Notes: generated from the letters alone by a model not told the origin. DNA of 64,000 bases from Candidatus Saccharimonadota bacterium (GCA_003153395.1 PLYP01000005.1:85701-149700), one strand, 5' to 3'; positions 8,574-16,435 are shown, numbered from the stretch's first letter. Program-made: numbers and translations.

Positions 8574-9317
8574 TCAGAGCGGGCAGGCAGTCGTAGAAGT
8601 AGGCACACAATTACTGCCAGGAACAATTCCTCCGCTTGGAGTTTTGAGAAGCTGAGCATAGTAACTTGAAGAACCCATAAGGGTATAGGTGCTAGCGTTA
8701 AGTTTCGCGGCATATACTTGAAGGTACCTGCCTACATAATTAGTTCTAATGGAACCAAATCCTATAACCTGTCCCCACGGTTGAGGCTGATATATATTGC
8801 CGTGCATGAGATACACAGTACTGTTGCTTACCATAACATGACATCCTACGTCTCCAATCGGAGCCGTAGTAGTTGCGCATTCGTCTTGGGTTATTACGCC
8901 GGTGAATTTTACAGATGGATACGTAACAAGTTTAACGTAGTAACTCGAAGAGCCCTTAAGCGTATAACTAGTGGGGTTATTTTCTGCGGCATATACTTGA
9001 ACAGTTCTGCCTGTATAGTTTGTTTTTATACTACCAAAGCCAATTACCTGGCCCCATGGAGCATTTTGGGCAATGTTACCATGCGCTACTGATACTACTT
9101 TAGTGCCGACGGTAATATGGCAACCTACGTCTCCAATCGGAGCCGTAGTAGTTGCGCATTCGTCTTGGGTTATTACGCCCGAAAATTGTGCGCTATTAAG
9201 TGTTGCAGCATGGCTGCCAACTAAATACGCTACACCGGCTATCGCGAAGATTCCGACAAATAGCATTAATATGACATCATGAGTAAATCCCTTGGAATTT
9301 AGTTTCTGGAATTTCAT
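8574..9317 (-). CDS. Secreted surface protein with two tandem ~85-residue repeats
   Basis: 247-residue exported protein of unknown function. The N-terminus has a short basic region, then KGFTHDVILML and a hydrophobic stretch ending GSHAAT. This resembles a type IV prepilin-like leader, but the usual Glu at +5 is not present, so an ordinary Sec signal is equally possible. The rest is two near-copies of one domain, each starting with GVITQDECATTTAPIGDVGC and ending with SSSYY. A 56-bp perfect DNA repeat (8845-8900 and 9124-9179) shows a recent duplication or gene conversion. Two Cys per repeat could form a disulfide. A Cys-containing tail ends the protein. Confidence 0.75.
   Translation of the reverse strand: MKFQKLNSKGFTHDVILMLFVGIFAIAGVAYLVGSHAATLNSAQFSGVITQDECATTTAPIGDVGCHITVGTKVVSVAHGNIAQNAPWGQVIGFGSIKTNYTGRTVQVYAAENNPTSYTLKGSSSYYVKLVTYPSVKFTGVITQDECATTTAPIGDVGCHVMVSNSTVYLMHGNIYQPQPWGQVIGFGSIRTNYVGRYLQVYAAKLNASTYTLMGSSSYYAQLLKTPSGGIVPGSNCVPTSTTACPL
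8845..9179. repeat. Perfect 56-bp direct repeat inside the surface-protein gene
   Basis: The 56 bases at 8845-8900 recur unchanged at 9124-9179. They encode the start of each of the two protein repeats (ITQDECATTTAPIGDVGCH). The surrounding repeat sequence is diverged while this block is identical, which suggests local gene conversion or recombination. Confidence 0.93.
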
Positions 9318-9451
9318 TGTTTTAAATTTCTGTTTATTGTTTTTATTGATTAATTTAATGATCTCTTAATAAAGCTGTGTTGTCAATATTAAACTACTTT
9401 TAGCTTACTAATGAGATGCATGCATGTTTTTATTCAATATGTATGGCAAAT

Positions 9452-9745
9452 TTAAATCCGATATGGATATGGATGACCTGCTATTCTTTTTAATGCAGTT
9501 GTCCTTCTTAAAACGTCCATATTAACCCATCGACCTATTTCTTCTGGTCTTTGTATTGGCTCTATGTCTGGAAAACCTAATTCGGTGACTGCCGATTGTT
9601 CTTGGCCACCACTATCTACTAATGTTAATCGAGGAGGTACAGGTTGAATTTGACACCTTCTAAGCGAGTTTCTTGAGCACTCATTTTTTTTATTCTCCCA
9701 AGTAATTGTCAAATTAATCCTACTCCAACATTTATTTGGAATCAA
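9452..9745 (-). pseudogene. Small hypothetical gene, possibly frameshifted
   Basis: A 97-codon open frame reads through here. Its N-terminal third looks unlike protein, while the C-terminal part (PVPPRLTLVDSGGQ ... RPEEIGRWVNMDVLRR) does. A well-placed start with SD-like GGGAG lies inside it in another frame: ATG at 9684, reading MSAQETRLEGVKFN and stopping at 9625. Joining that start to the downstream frame would give a protein of about 78 residues, similar in style to neighbouring small hypotheticals. Either the gene is frameshifted, or the longer frame with its upstream ATG is real. No known domain. Confidence 0.4.
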
Positions 9746-9777
9746 GTATTAATTAAAACTAGATCTTTTCTTAAAAA

Positions 9778-10317
9778 TTATGCAACAGGTAAGTCAGGCA
9801 TAGCTTCAAGCGGTAGAGGAAGACGTCCCCGCATATGATGCTGTGGCTCTGCGACGTCCCAGATTCTTGGTTCAAAGGAAAAATTAGGATGTGTTCCTGT
9901 AGCACCAGCCATTTTGACTAAACACCCGCTCACAATTAATAGCGTCCCTTCGCTTTGCAGTTCAGCCCATTGCTCAGGATCGGTTATCTGTCTTTGTGAA
10001 TGAAAATCAAATGTTCCGTCCGGCCTATAATCTACAGGCTGTCTTTGGGCAGGGGTTAGTTTAAATTCTGGGTAAACTCTATCAAGGCTAATCTGACCAG
10101 CAGCTAGAGATAATAAGTCTACTGAGAATCTAGTTCTATCTAAAGATGTTCGGTCGAACACTACCTCTAAAGCATTCTTCTCATTCCAAGCTGTGCGAAC
10201 CTCATGCTTAACTGGTTCTGTTACCGCCTGTAGTGATCTGGCTAAACCGTAAACCGGACCAATTGGCCTAGCTCTACCTTGTAATGGTTGAGGACCTCTT
10301 CTTTTATTTCTAGACAT
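9778..10317 (-). CDS. Hypothetical protein
   Basis: 179 residues, no family recognised. It has a basic, proline-containing N-terminus (MSRNKRRGPQPLQGRARP) followed by a soluble mixed alpha/beta-looking body and no membrane segment. The ATG at 10315-10317 has GAGGGAG upstream at a good distance, supporting the start. It belongs to a run of short lineage-specific genes between the surface protein and the threonine-deaminase-like gene, all on the minus strand. Confidence 0.7.
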   Translation of the reverse strand: MSRNKRRGPQPLQGRARPIGPVYGLARSLQAVTEPVKHEVRTAWNEKNALEVVFDRTSLDRTRFSVDLLSLAAGQISLDRVYPEFKLTPAQRQPVDYRPDGTFDFHSQRQITDPEQWAELQSEGTLLIVSGCLVKMAGATGTHPNFSFEPRIWDVAEPQHHMRGRLPLPLEAMPDLPVA

Positions 10318-10482
10318 TTTTGCAATAACTCCCTCTGGGCTCTTTATAGTGAACCGAAATATATTAAATTTTTTTAAGAATAATCTTAAACAACTAAATT
10401 TGCAAGCACTATCATAATATTTTTTGTTTTAACGTGGAAAACGGTAAATCATAAACTACTATCTATTAGTTTTAAAAAGCAA

Positions 10483-11493
10483 TTAAAGTTTTACTTCGCG
10501 CTCGTATCTATCACGTCTAAGATTGCCGCCCGATATCATACAGACAGCTGTTTTTCCTTTTATTTCTTCAGCGAATTTATTAAGTAAGCCGCCAACCGAC
10601 ATAGAACCGGCTAGTTCAGCTAATATGGGTGTTTTTCGCTCCCTTAAACTTGTCGTTGCCCTGCGTACTTCTAGGTTTGAAACAGTTACTACTTCACTTA
10701 CTAGATGACTGGCAATCTTAAAAGGTATTTCGCCTACTTTTTTTACCGCTGCTCCATCCACAAAAGTGTCTATTTCTGGCAAGGGGTATGGTTTACCTAG
10801 TTCGTAAGCCAGACTGAGTGAGGCAGCCGATTTAGGTTCTACTGCGACAATTTCAGCACCTGGTTGTCTTGCCATAATTGCAGTAGCTATACCAGCCAGA
10901 GTACCCATTCCTCCCACAGGACAAAAAACTAAATCAATATCACTTAAAGCCTCAGCTATTTCTAGTCCCCATGTACCCTGTCCTGCTATAACTCGTCTAT
11001 CATTAAAAGGAGAAGCAAATACGCCACCTGTTTCCTGAGCATATTGCTGAGCATGTTCTTGAGATTCATCAAAATTATTTCCTACTAGATAAATACGAGT
11101 AAATTGTCCCCCTAGCTCTGCCGCTCTTTCAACTTTGTTTGACGGTGTACATTTAGGCATAAAGACGCTGCTTCTTATACCCATCCTATGACTGATCATT
11201 GCGATGCCTTGGGAGTGATTTCCGGCACTTGCAGTAACTACACCCCGACCCATTTCTTCAGAGGTCATATTTTGAAAGAAATTATATGCTCCGCGAATCT
11301 TATGTGCTCCGATAGGTTGGTGAAGCTCCTGTGCTAGCCAGACATTCGCATCTAACTGGCTAGAAAGTATTTCGTCAAATGTAATATTCGTTTCTAGTAC
11401 CGGGCTTTCGGGTTCTTGCATTAATCTACTAGCTAAATATATTTCGTTTAGCATTTGCTGGTCGACATCGGTTTGTTGTTCTAGTGTGTGCAT
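10483..11493 (-). CDS. ilvA: Threonine dehydratase-like PLP enzyme (catalytic domain only)
   Basis: Fold-type II PLP enzyme of the threonine/serine dehydratase family, expected to deaminate threonine to 2-oxobutanoate. The PLP lysine is in HKIRGAYNF, where IlvA has FKLRGAYN. The phosphate/substrate loop is SAGNHSQG, the glycine loop is PVGGMGTLAG, and the C-terminal SGGN is present. At 336 residues it lacks the ACT regulatory domain of biosynthetic IlvA, so it resembles catabolic threonine dehydratase or serine racemase in architecture. A leader peptide, antiterminator and terminator lie directly upstream (11500-11672) and look like an isoleucine attenuator. That favours a branched-chain amino acid role over serine racemisation. 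Confidence 0.85.
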   Translation of the reverse strand: MHTLEQQTDVDQQMLNEIYLASRLMQEPESPVLETNITFDEILSSQLDANVWLAQELHQPIGAHKIRGAYNFFQNMTSEEMGRGVVTASAGNHSQGIAMISHRMGIRSSVFMPKCTPSNKVERAAELGGQFTRIYLVGNNFDESQEHAQQYAQETGGVFASPFNDRRVIAGQGTWGLEIAEALSDIDLVFCPVGGMGTLAGIATAIMARQPGAEIVAVEPKSAASLSLAYELGKPYPLPEIDTFVDGAAVKKVGEIPFKIASHLVSEVVTVSNLEVRRATTSLRERKTPILAELAGSMSVGGLLNKFAEEIKGKTAVCMISGGNLRRDRYEREVKL

Positions 11494-11512
11494 AGTTTTT
11501 TCCGTAAATTAA

Positions 11513-11538
11513 AAATCCTCCGGTTTAGCGGAGGATTT
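11513..11538 (-). terminator. Attenuator terminator upstream of ilvA-like gene
   Basis: Minus-strand hairpin AAATCCTCCG / CGGAGGATTT with a 6-nt loop, followed by a U-rich tract (TTTTTAATTT in DNA). The stem is a perfect 10 bp. It lies about 20 bases upstream of the ilvA-like ATG, so it would stop transcription before the gene. The leader segment at 11577-11583 (CGGAGGA on the minus strand) is perfectly complementary to TCCTCCG of the 5' arm and can form the competing antiterminator. Confidence 0.8.
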
Positions 11539-11568
11539 AAGTCTTCTTTATAAATTAACTGCAAATAA

Positions 11569-11637
11569 CTAAATAGTCCTCCGTAAGGATCGCGGAATAA
11601 TAATTGCCGGAATTAAGTGACTATTCATGACTAACAT
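11569..11637 (-). CDS. Leader peptide of the ilvA-like gene (22 codons)
   Basis: Short ORF from ATG 11635-11637 (or the in-frame ATG at 11626-11628) to TAG at 11569-11571. It begins MLVMNS and contains HLIPAIIIP, with three consecutive ATT (Ile) codons and further Ile, Leu and Val. It ends beside the antiterminator segment, as in classic amino-acid attenuators such as ilvL. If ribosomes stall at the Ile codons, the CGGAGGA segment is free to pair with the terminator's 5' arm. If they reach the stop codon, they cover it and the terminator forms. The ATG lies just downstream of a predicted -10, so translation may be leaderless. Confidence 0.68.
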   Translation of the reverse strand: MLVMNSHLIPAIIIPRSLRRTI

Positions 11638-11645
11638 ACTATCAC

Positions 11646-11672
11646 ATTATATGAATTATTTAAGACAGTAAA
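11646..11672 (-). promoter_or_regulatory. Predicted promoter of the ilvA leader transcript
   Basis: Minus-strand -10 TATAAT (11646-11651) with a weaker -35 TTTACT (11667-11672) at 15-nt spacing. A start about 7 bases past the -10 falls almost at the leader-peptide ATG. Confidence 0.5.
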
Positions 11673-11694
11673 GTTTAAACTTATAAATATGCTG

Positions 11695-12843
11695 TCATTT
11701 TGTTTGTTTAGTTATGAGAAGACATCCCCAGGCGGAAGCTGCAGCAATAAGGAAAGCACTTACGAAAAATGCATGCGTGGAAGTAGTAAGCAAAACTATC
11801 AGTAATACGCTCCAGAGGCTAACATATGCCAAGTCACAAGCAATCTCCATACTCATAATGTATTGCAGTCCCCTCTTTTTTGCATGGTGGTAATACATGC
11901 TTGTCCAGGCATTCTGAAAGTAAGCTAGTGATGCTCTATAGCCTGAGCTAACCACTGCAATCCAAAACTGTGATGTTACAAATATTCTAATTACGTCAAT
12001 AAGACTTGAGACAGCTACACCTTCTTTCAGGACGGTTCTATCTTGACCCTTATCACCCTTGTGTCCTGCTAGCCATGTCGCCAGAACTGTAGTGGTGGCA
12101 GCAATTGCTGTTATAACACCGATTGATTTATATGTTGCAATAAATATAGCTAGGTATATTGGCCACACCATAACCCCGACTACCGTTTCAATATTAAAGA
12201 AATAATTTGCAAGAATATCTCGCCCTGGAGCACCATGAAGGTTGTATGATATCTTCTGCTTATTAGGAGATTGTAAGTATGAGCCCATTTCCTTTAATGG
12301 AATAAGGGCTGCAATGCAAAGTAACATTGATAGAACTAATAAATAACCTGAGCCAAGATATTCACCTACCAAACCACCTATTAACGGAGCAGCAACACTT
12401 GCAAGTTGCCCGATGATTGCAATCGTAGCAATACTTGAGCTTTTAGTATCGTCTTGCATGGCTTCTGAAATAAATAAGTGCTGGGAGTTCCATAGGAATG
12501 CATAAGTCAAAGACATTGCTATGGCACCTATAACTAAAAATGTTAAGTGTTTCGTAGTTGAATAACCTAGAATACTTAATGTTTGCAAACCGCCGGCAAT
12601 AAATGCAACTCCTAGCCCAAAATGTGCACCCTTTTTTTGAATCAGTAAAACGGCAGGATAATTAAGTATTAATTTAACGACAGCATATGTTAGATAGAAA
12701 GCTGGTACTTCCCATAAATGTCCCCCACTTTTAAGAATAATTAATGGTATAAATACGCCGATAAGACCGGACGCAAAACTATAGATATTAAGTGCGATAG
12801 CAACACTTACAAGACTCTTTTGAAGACGCAGGGGACTACGCAT
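11695..12843 (-). CDS. MFS-type transporter
   Basis: 382-residue polytopic membrane protein with about 11-12 hydrophobic segments and a short basic cytoplasmic N-terminus (MRSPLRLQKS). The pattern of two six-helix halves joined by a hydrophilic loop (around residues 185-210) fits the major facilitator superfamily. AGHKGDKGQDR in the second half resembles the MFS inter-helix loop motif. The substrate is unknown. It is transcribed toward the ilvA leader, which has its own promoter. The gene start is divergent from the small plus-strand gene at 12936. Confidence 0.75.
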   Translation of the reverse strand: MRSPLRLQKSLVSVAIALNIYSFASGLIGVFIPLIILKSGGHLWEVPAFYLTYAVVKLILNYPAVLLIQKKGAHFGLGVAFIAGGLQTLSILGYSTTKHLTFLVIGAIAMSLTYAFLWNSQHLFISEAMQDDTKSSSIATIAIIGQLASVAAPLIGGLVGEYLGSGYLLVLSMLLCIAALIPLKEMGSYLQSPNKQKISYNLHGAPGRDILANYFFNIETVVGVMVWPIYLAIFIATYKSIGVITAIAATTTVLATWLAGHKGDKGQDRTVLKEGVAVSSLIDVIRIFVTSQFWIAVVSSGYRASLAYFQNAWTSMYYHHAKKRGLQYIMSMEIACDLAYVSLWSVLLIVLLTTSTHAFFVSAFLIAAASAWGCLLITKQTK

Positions 12844-12935
12844 GGCTTAACTATAGCAAATCAATAAAAGACATATTTGGCTGGAAGGAAAGTGATTAAT
12901 AAAGTAATATCGAAATATATTATAAGGAGAATCTG

Positions 12936-13256
12936 ATGCATGTTATCTCACTCGTATGGCACTGGCTACTAAATGTTACCGGTACTTTTATCCCCCCATC
13001 GGGTAGTAAATGGTATAACTTTTGGTCTGGTTTTGGTAGCGACCTCGGCGAAGCCGTAATTATTGGCTCCTTAATAGGCTTATACCGCCACCACAAATGT
13101 GCTTCATGTTGGAGAATAGGTCATCATCCAGTTGAAGGTACTCCTTACAAAACTTGCCATAAACACGCAACTATTGATTCTCATAAGAAATTACACGAAG
13201 AGCATGAGCATAAGTACCCTGAGCAGCATAAGCTGCTCAATCCTAGCGAACAATAG
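12936..13256 (+). CDS. Small phage-like protein with Cys/His cluster
   Basis: 106 residues. WYNFWSGFGSDLGEAVIIGSLIGLYRHH followed by CASCWRIGHHPVEGTPYKTCHKH resembles small proteins I know from actinobacterial phages and prophages; this is recollection, not a search result. The N-terminus is hydrophobic (one membrane segment around 38-52 is plausible), and the C-terminal half has Cys/His pairs that could bind zinc, then a charged His-rich tail. The start is supported by AAGGAG eight bases upstream. Its function is unknown. It stands alone on the plus strand among minus-strand genes. Confidence 0.7.
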   Translation: MHVISLVWHWLLNVTGTFIPPSGSKWYNFWSGFGSDLGEAVIIGSLIGLYRHHKCASCWRIGHHPVEGTPYKTCHKHATIDSHKKLHEEHEHKYPEQHKLLNPSEQ

Positions 13257-13287
13257 CTAGGAAATACAACCTAATCTTTGTTGCATC

Positions 13288-13647
13288 TTAGTTGGGGCTT
13301 ACATATTTGGCGTGATTAATCGCGCTATAGGCTAAGTGTCTCATAACGAGAGTACCCCTTACACCACCCTCTACTCTTACTTCTCGCTCAACTACTTCTC
13401 CAGGACTTATTAGCGTAGCTGGTCCGCTATGAGTATAGTCTGCCACTCCCTCGCCATCGTCAGTACCGACCTCTACATCTAAGATTATTACCTTGCCACA
13501 ACTATCGTCAGTCTCGCAAAATATTCCTACTTCTTCTTGCTCTCCAGTGGAATAATCTGAGAAGATGGCCACTTCGCCTGGCAAGACTATATTATGCTCT
13601 TCCTCTTCGGGTAGATCTTTTGGCACAAAGCAAATCTCTAGCGGCAT
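13288..13647 (-). CDS. Hypothetical acidic protein
   Basis: 119 residues, strongly acidic, no family recognised. The composition (many Gly, Val, Glu and Asp with alternating hydrophobics, e.g. EREVRVEGGVRGTLVMRHL) suggests a small all-beta protein. Two Cys occur in FCETDDSCGKV. There is no signal peptide or membrane segment. It converges with the plus-strand phage-like gene, whose stop is 31 bases away. Confidence 0.6.
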   Translation of the reverse strand: MPLEICFVPKDLPEEEEHNIVLPGEVAIFSDYSTGEQEEVGIFCETDDSCGKVIILDVEVGTDDGEGVADYTHSGPATLISPGEVVEREVRVEGGVRGTLVMRHLAYSAINHAKYVSPN

Positions 13648-13813
13648 TCAAATATCCTCAGTCTATTTATCGCCATATTATTCAGTTTTTTATAATAAAT
13701 AGCAAGAACAAAGAAATTTACACTAAATCACCGACGAAATCGGCCGTTGGAGGAAAATTCTTGAAGGGCCCTATCAAGAGTATTTGCTTAGTAGCTAAGA
13801 GTCGGAAGTTAAA

Positions 13814-14320
13814 CTACTCAAATCTAAGTAATTCTATGTTTTTCTCTACTTCGCTAGACTCGAATATACCACCATTCATGCTCAGATAGACGCCAGGCTT
13901 AATGCTTGACAAAGAAGCGATCGCAAAACCCAAATTAAACCCTGCGTCAGACGCAGCGAATCCTATAATTGGCGCCATTGAACCTGTTAGAATAATCTTC
14001 TTGTTAGCGATAGCTTGTTGTTCTAGGAATTGAGCCGTTTGTTGCATAGTAAAAGTGCCATGTGTGATGATAATGTTTTCGTGCGGTGTCGACACTATAG
14101 CGTCTGATAGTTTTTTTCTATCCTCATCGGTGATATCTCTACTATCCTTTTCAACCACTATTTCAGTGCTAAAGTTAAAGTGCGGCTGTATTAAGTTTTG
14201 CAGGTAGCTGTCAATGGTCGCATCAAGTTTCAGCAGTTTCTTGTTAAATGCATCATATGCTGGGTCAATGAACTCAATCGTTCCGCCCATTTTTATAATG
14301 TGTACGTGATTTTTTACCAT
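13814..14320 (-). CDS. Asparaginase-like single-domain protein
   Basis: 168 residues matching only the N-terminal domain of type I/II L-asparaginases (full enzymes are about 330). The first catalytic threonine motif is MGGTIEF, the second region is THGTFTM, and KKIILTGSMAP carries the conserved Lys. In classical asparaginases the second motif is HGTDT; here the Asp is Phe. My impression is that short asparaginase-like proteins often vary here, so activity on asparagine is doubtful. The stop is 2 bases from the start of the P-loop kinase gene's coding end, so the two are likely co-transcribed. Confidence 0.75.
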   Translation of the reverse strand: MVKNHVHIIKMGGTIEFIDPAYDAFNKKLLKLDATIDSYLQNLIQPHFNFSTEIVVEKDSRDITDEDRKKLSDAIVSTPHENIIITHGTFTMQQTAQFLEQQAIANKKIILTGSMAPIIGFAASDAGFNLGFAIASLSSIKPGVYLSMNGGIFESSEVEKNIELLRFE

Positions 14321-14322
14321 GT

Positions 14323-14853
14323 CTATATGGTAGCATTCTTCAATATGCCGTCCACTACCTTACGAACTGGCTGTGCGGCATCAATAATAGTAAATCCAGC
14401 ATTCCTATAGGCTTTGTTTTTACTTTCTTGTTGCTTTAATGACCATTGAAGTTCATGCGGTTGCTTTCCCCAGTTATTGCCAGTCCGGGTTTCAAGACGA
14501 TGTTTAAGGGTATCGCCATCTATAGCCAAAGCAAATACTTTACTAAATAAATCTAGTAGTTCATGCGCATTATCTGCCACGCCACACAGAAAAATAGGCT
14601 TATCTTTAGCTCGTTCTGCAAGTTTAATTACATCTTGACGGGACACATTCCAGGAATGAGAATGTAAGAAATCATCGGTACGGGATTCTTGCTTGACTGA
14701 AGACTTGGGATGAATATAGCCAGTTTCATTGTTCTGCCACTTGGCAAGACCATCGTCATCCGTATCATAGGCTTCATAACTTCTGGCTTTCAGCTCACGT
14801 GTTACTTCAGATTTTCCCGAGCCAGAGATACCGGTGATAAAAAATAATGACAT
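14323..14853 (-). CDS. P-loop kinase-like ATPase
   Basis: 176-residue small nucleotide-binding protein. The Walker A motif FITGISGSGKSEV is at the N-terminus (about residues 5-17), followed by YEAYDTDDDGLAKW, where acidic residues follow as in shikimate, adenylylsulfate and nucleoside kinases. A lid-like basic segment (HRLETRTGNNWGK) is near the C-terminus. The substrate is unknown; broad-specificity (deoxy)nucleotide kinases are the nearest look-alikes. It precedes the asparaginase-like gene in the same direction by 2 bases. Confidence 0.8.
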   Translation of the reverse strand: MSLFFITGISGSGKSEVTRELKARSYEAYDTDDDGLAKWQNNETGYIHPKSSVKQESRTDDFLHSHSWNVSRQDVIKLAERAKDKPIFLCGVADNAHELLDLFSKVFALAIDGDTLKHRLETRTGNNWGKQPHELQWSLKQQESKNKAYRNAGFTIIDAAQPVRKVVDGILKNATI

Positions 14854-14876
14854 GGTGCCATCTTATCAAAATCAAT

Positions 14877-14903
14877 AAAAAAGACCTCTATTTGTAGAGA
14901 TCA
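14877..14903 (-). terminator. Intrinsic terminator, part of a repeated block
   Basis: On the minus strand an imperfect hairpin (GATCTC...GAGGTC, loop about 8) is followed by six T. It lies downstream of the coiled-coil gene and upstream of the kinase gene. The adjoining TGCTTATGCTTGGTGCA recurs, with one change in one copy, beside the other two repeat copies at 16.3 and 17.2 kb. Confidence 0.65.
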
Positions 14904-14994
14904 TAATGCTTATGCTTGGTGCACGTTACCTGACATGTTCCGAATCAAATACTATGTGATGTAATTGTTTGTATGGCTCAAGAAATTGAGGTGT

Positions 14995-15225
14995 CTAAGC
15001 AGCTTTTTGCTCAAGTTTGGTGATACGTTGTTTGTGGTTTTGCAGCTGCTCATCTATAGATTCATTGGTGCTCTCTATAGATTCAGCTACTGCATGAGAA
15101 AGGTCATCAATCTTAGTGCTTAATTTTTCGTCAAGCGTCTTAATATCAGCACGCACATCAGATATCTGTTCTGAAACGGTAAGTGCTATAAATCTTTTCA
15201 AGTCATCTAAAGAAGTATCGTCCAT
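14995..15225 (-). CDS. Small coiled-coil protein
   Basis: 76 residues, predicted almost fully helical with heptad-like spacing (SDVRADIKTLDEKLSTKIDDLSHAV ... QKRITKLEQK). It is acidic, with no membrane segment and no known domain. Such proteins often oligomerise, but no function can be read. It sits between the two parts of a repeat block (14877-14925 and 15250-15385) that is contiguous in the two other copies, as if the gene had been inserted there or deleted from the others. Confidence 0.6.
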   Translation of the reverse strand: MDDTSLDDLKRFIALTVSEQISDVRADIKTLDEKLSTKIDDLSHAVAESIESTNESIDEQLQNHKQRITKLEQKAA

Positions 15226-15249
15226 AAAACATATTATAGCAGGTCAATT

Positions 15250-15385
15250 CTGGTTACTATGTTCGGAATGTGTGGCGCAGTTGGGAAAAACTTTACACCT
15301 TATTAGGGATGAGGTAGTGAGATGGAGAAAGATATTGGCAGAGCCGTATCAAGAGTATTTACTGAGTAAGTGAGGGTTGATAATT
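15250..15385 (+). repeat. Repeat copy 1 with a 33-codon GTG-start ORF (15272-15373)
   Basis: First of three related blocks. The ORF 15272-15373 begins GTG, contains KTLHLIRDEVVRWRKIL and EYLLSK, and stops TGA. Against copy 3 about 12 of the differing codons are synonymous and 7 change the residue, which points to selection on the peptide. The left part of the block (hairpin and GCTTATGCTTGGTGCA) is separated from it by the coiled-coil gene. Confidence 0.6.
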
Positions 15386-15407
15386 ATACCTATATATCCA
15401 CGTAGTT

Positions 15408-16193
15408 CTACACTCGAGGCATAATATATTGATACGAAAACAATGCAAATGCCAGACAAATTAAATAAGCTACTAGCATTCCTATAAGCACTCCCATGCC
15501 GGGCACCAGAGCATATATAGCTATTACAAATACTGCATTAGCTAAAGCACCGTTGACCATTGCTCTAGACAAAGATGCAGTGAATTTTATGCCGTGTTTT
15601 GGTGCTAAAAGTATAACAATAGATGAAAAAGCTGCTGGAAAGCTAGCAAATAAGCCGCCCCAGTGTGCTCCAAGTAGCTTAGTAAGTAGCACAGCCAGAG
15701 CTACAAAAGTACCTGCAAAAGCTGTCCGAAAAAGTAGTTCCTGTTTGCTGAATTGTGTAGGCGGCAAAGTGGTATGAGGTTGTTGATGAAAAAATGTTAG
15801 GCTTATGACAAAAAGCACAAGTGCAACAACAATTGGCCACTGCATGGAATGTAAGCCAAGCGATATTAATGTAATTGTGATTGCAAACCATACCAACAAA
15901 GCAGCTATATAAGCTAAGAATAAACCGTAGCGATAAGCTAAAACAAACACCACCAAGAAGATGGTGCTAGCAGCTATATTAGCGGGCATAATTGTGGTGG
16001 CGGCCACTAGTGTACCTTGACCTTGAGTAATAGCAATAAATACTAAACCCACTAATACAATGGACGGTAGAGCAATAAGCAATCCGCCTATTTTAGAGCC
16101 AAATTTTTCAGATACCCGTGTCATGAGGCCAATATAAAGGCCACCGACTATAAACGACAGGAAGACCCTGAATAGGAAAGCACTGCTATGCAT
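15408..16193 (-). CDS. Polytopic membrane protein with an internal duplication
   Basis: 261 residues with about eight membrane segments and no soluble domain. The two halves look like copies: FIVGGLYIGLMTRVSEKFGSKIGGLL and FAGTFVALAVLLTKLLGAHWGGLFAS share spacing and the (G/H)xGGL motif, typical of small transporters evolved by duplication. It resembles the DUF3147-type membrane proteins, but I am not certain. The substrate is unknown. Repeat copies flank it on both sides. Confidence 0.65.
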   Translation of the reverse strand: MHSSAFLFRVFLSFIVGGLYIGLMTRVSEKFGSKIGGLLIALPSIVLVGLVFIAITQGQGTLVAATTIMPANIAASTIFLVVFVLAYRYGLFLAYIAALLVWFAITITLISLGLHSMQWPIVVALVLFVISLTFFHQQPHTTLPPTQFSKQELLFRTAFAGTFVALAVLLTKLLGAHWGGLFASFPAAFSSIVILLAPKHGIKFTASLSRAMVNGALANAVFVIAIYALVPGMGVLIGMLVAYLICLAFALFSYQYIMPRV

Positions 16194-16249
16194 AACCTAA
16201 TTTTAATCTATAGACACGTTAAATGTGAAAGAGTAAACGAAAGCAAAAT

Positions 16250-16412
16250 AGATGACCTCATTTAACTGAGTTTAAAATGCTTATGCTTGGTGCAGCAGGT
16301 GTCTAAAAGTTTACACCTTATTAGAGAAGAAATGAGTAGATGGAGGAAGATATTGGAAGTGCCATATCGAGAGTATTTACTTAGTCAGTGAGAGATGGGA
16401 GTTACACGACTT
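16250..16412 (+). repeat. Repeat copy 2 with a 33-codon GTG-start ORF (16290-16391)
   Basis: Starts with a degenerate hairpin (GACCTC...GAGTTT), then TGCTTATGCTTGGTGCAGCA and the ORF 16290-16391 (SKSLHLIREEMSRWRKIL ... EYLLSQ, TGA). The similarity with copy 3 continues past the stop (AGAGNTGGGAGTTACAC). Confidence 0.62.
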
Positions 16413-16435
16413 AAAACAATTGATACGTTTTAGGT

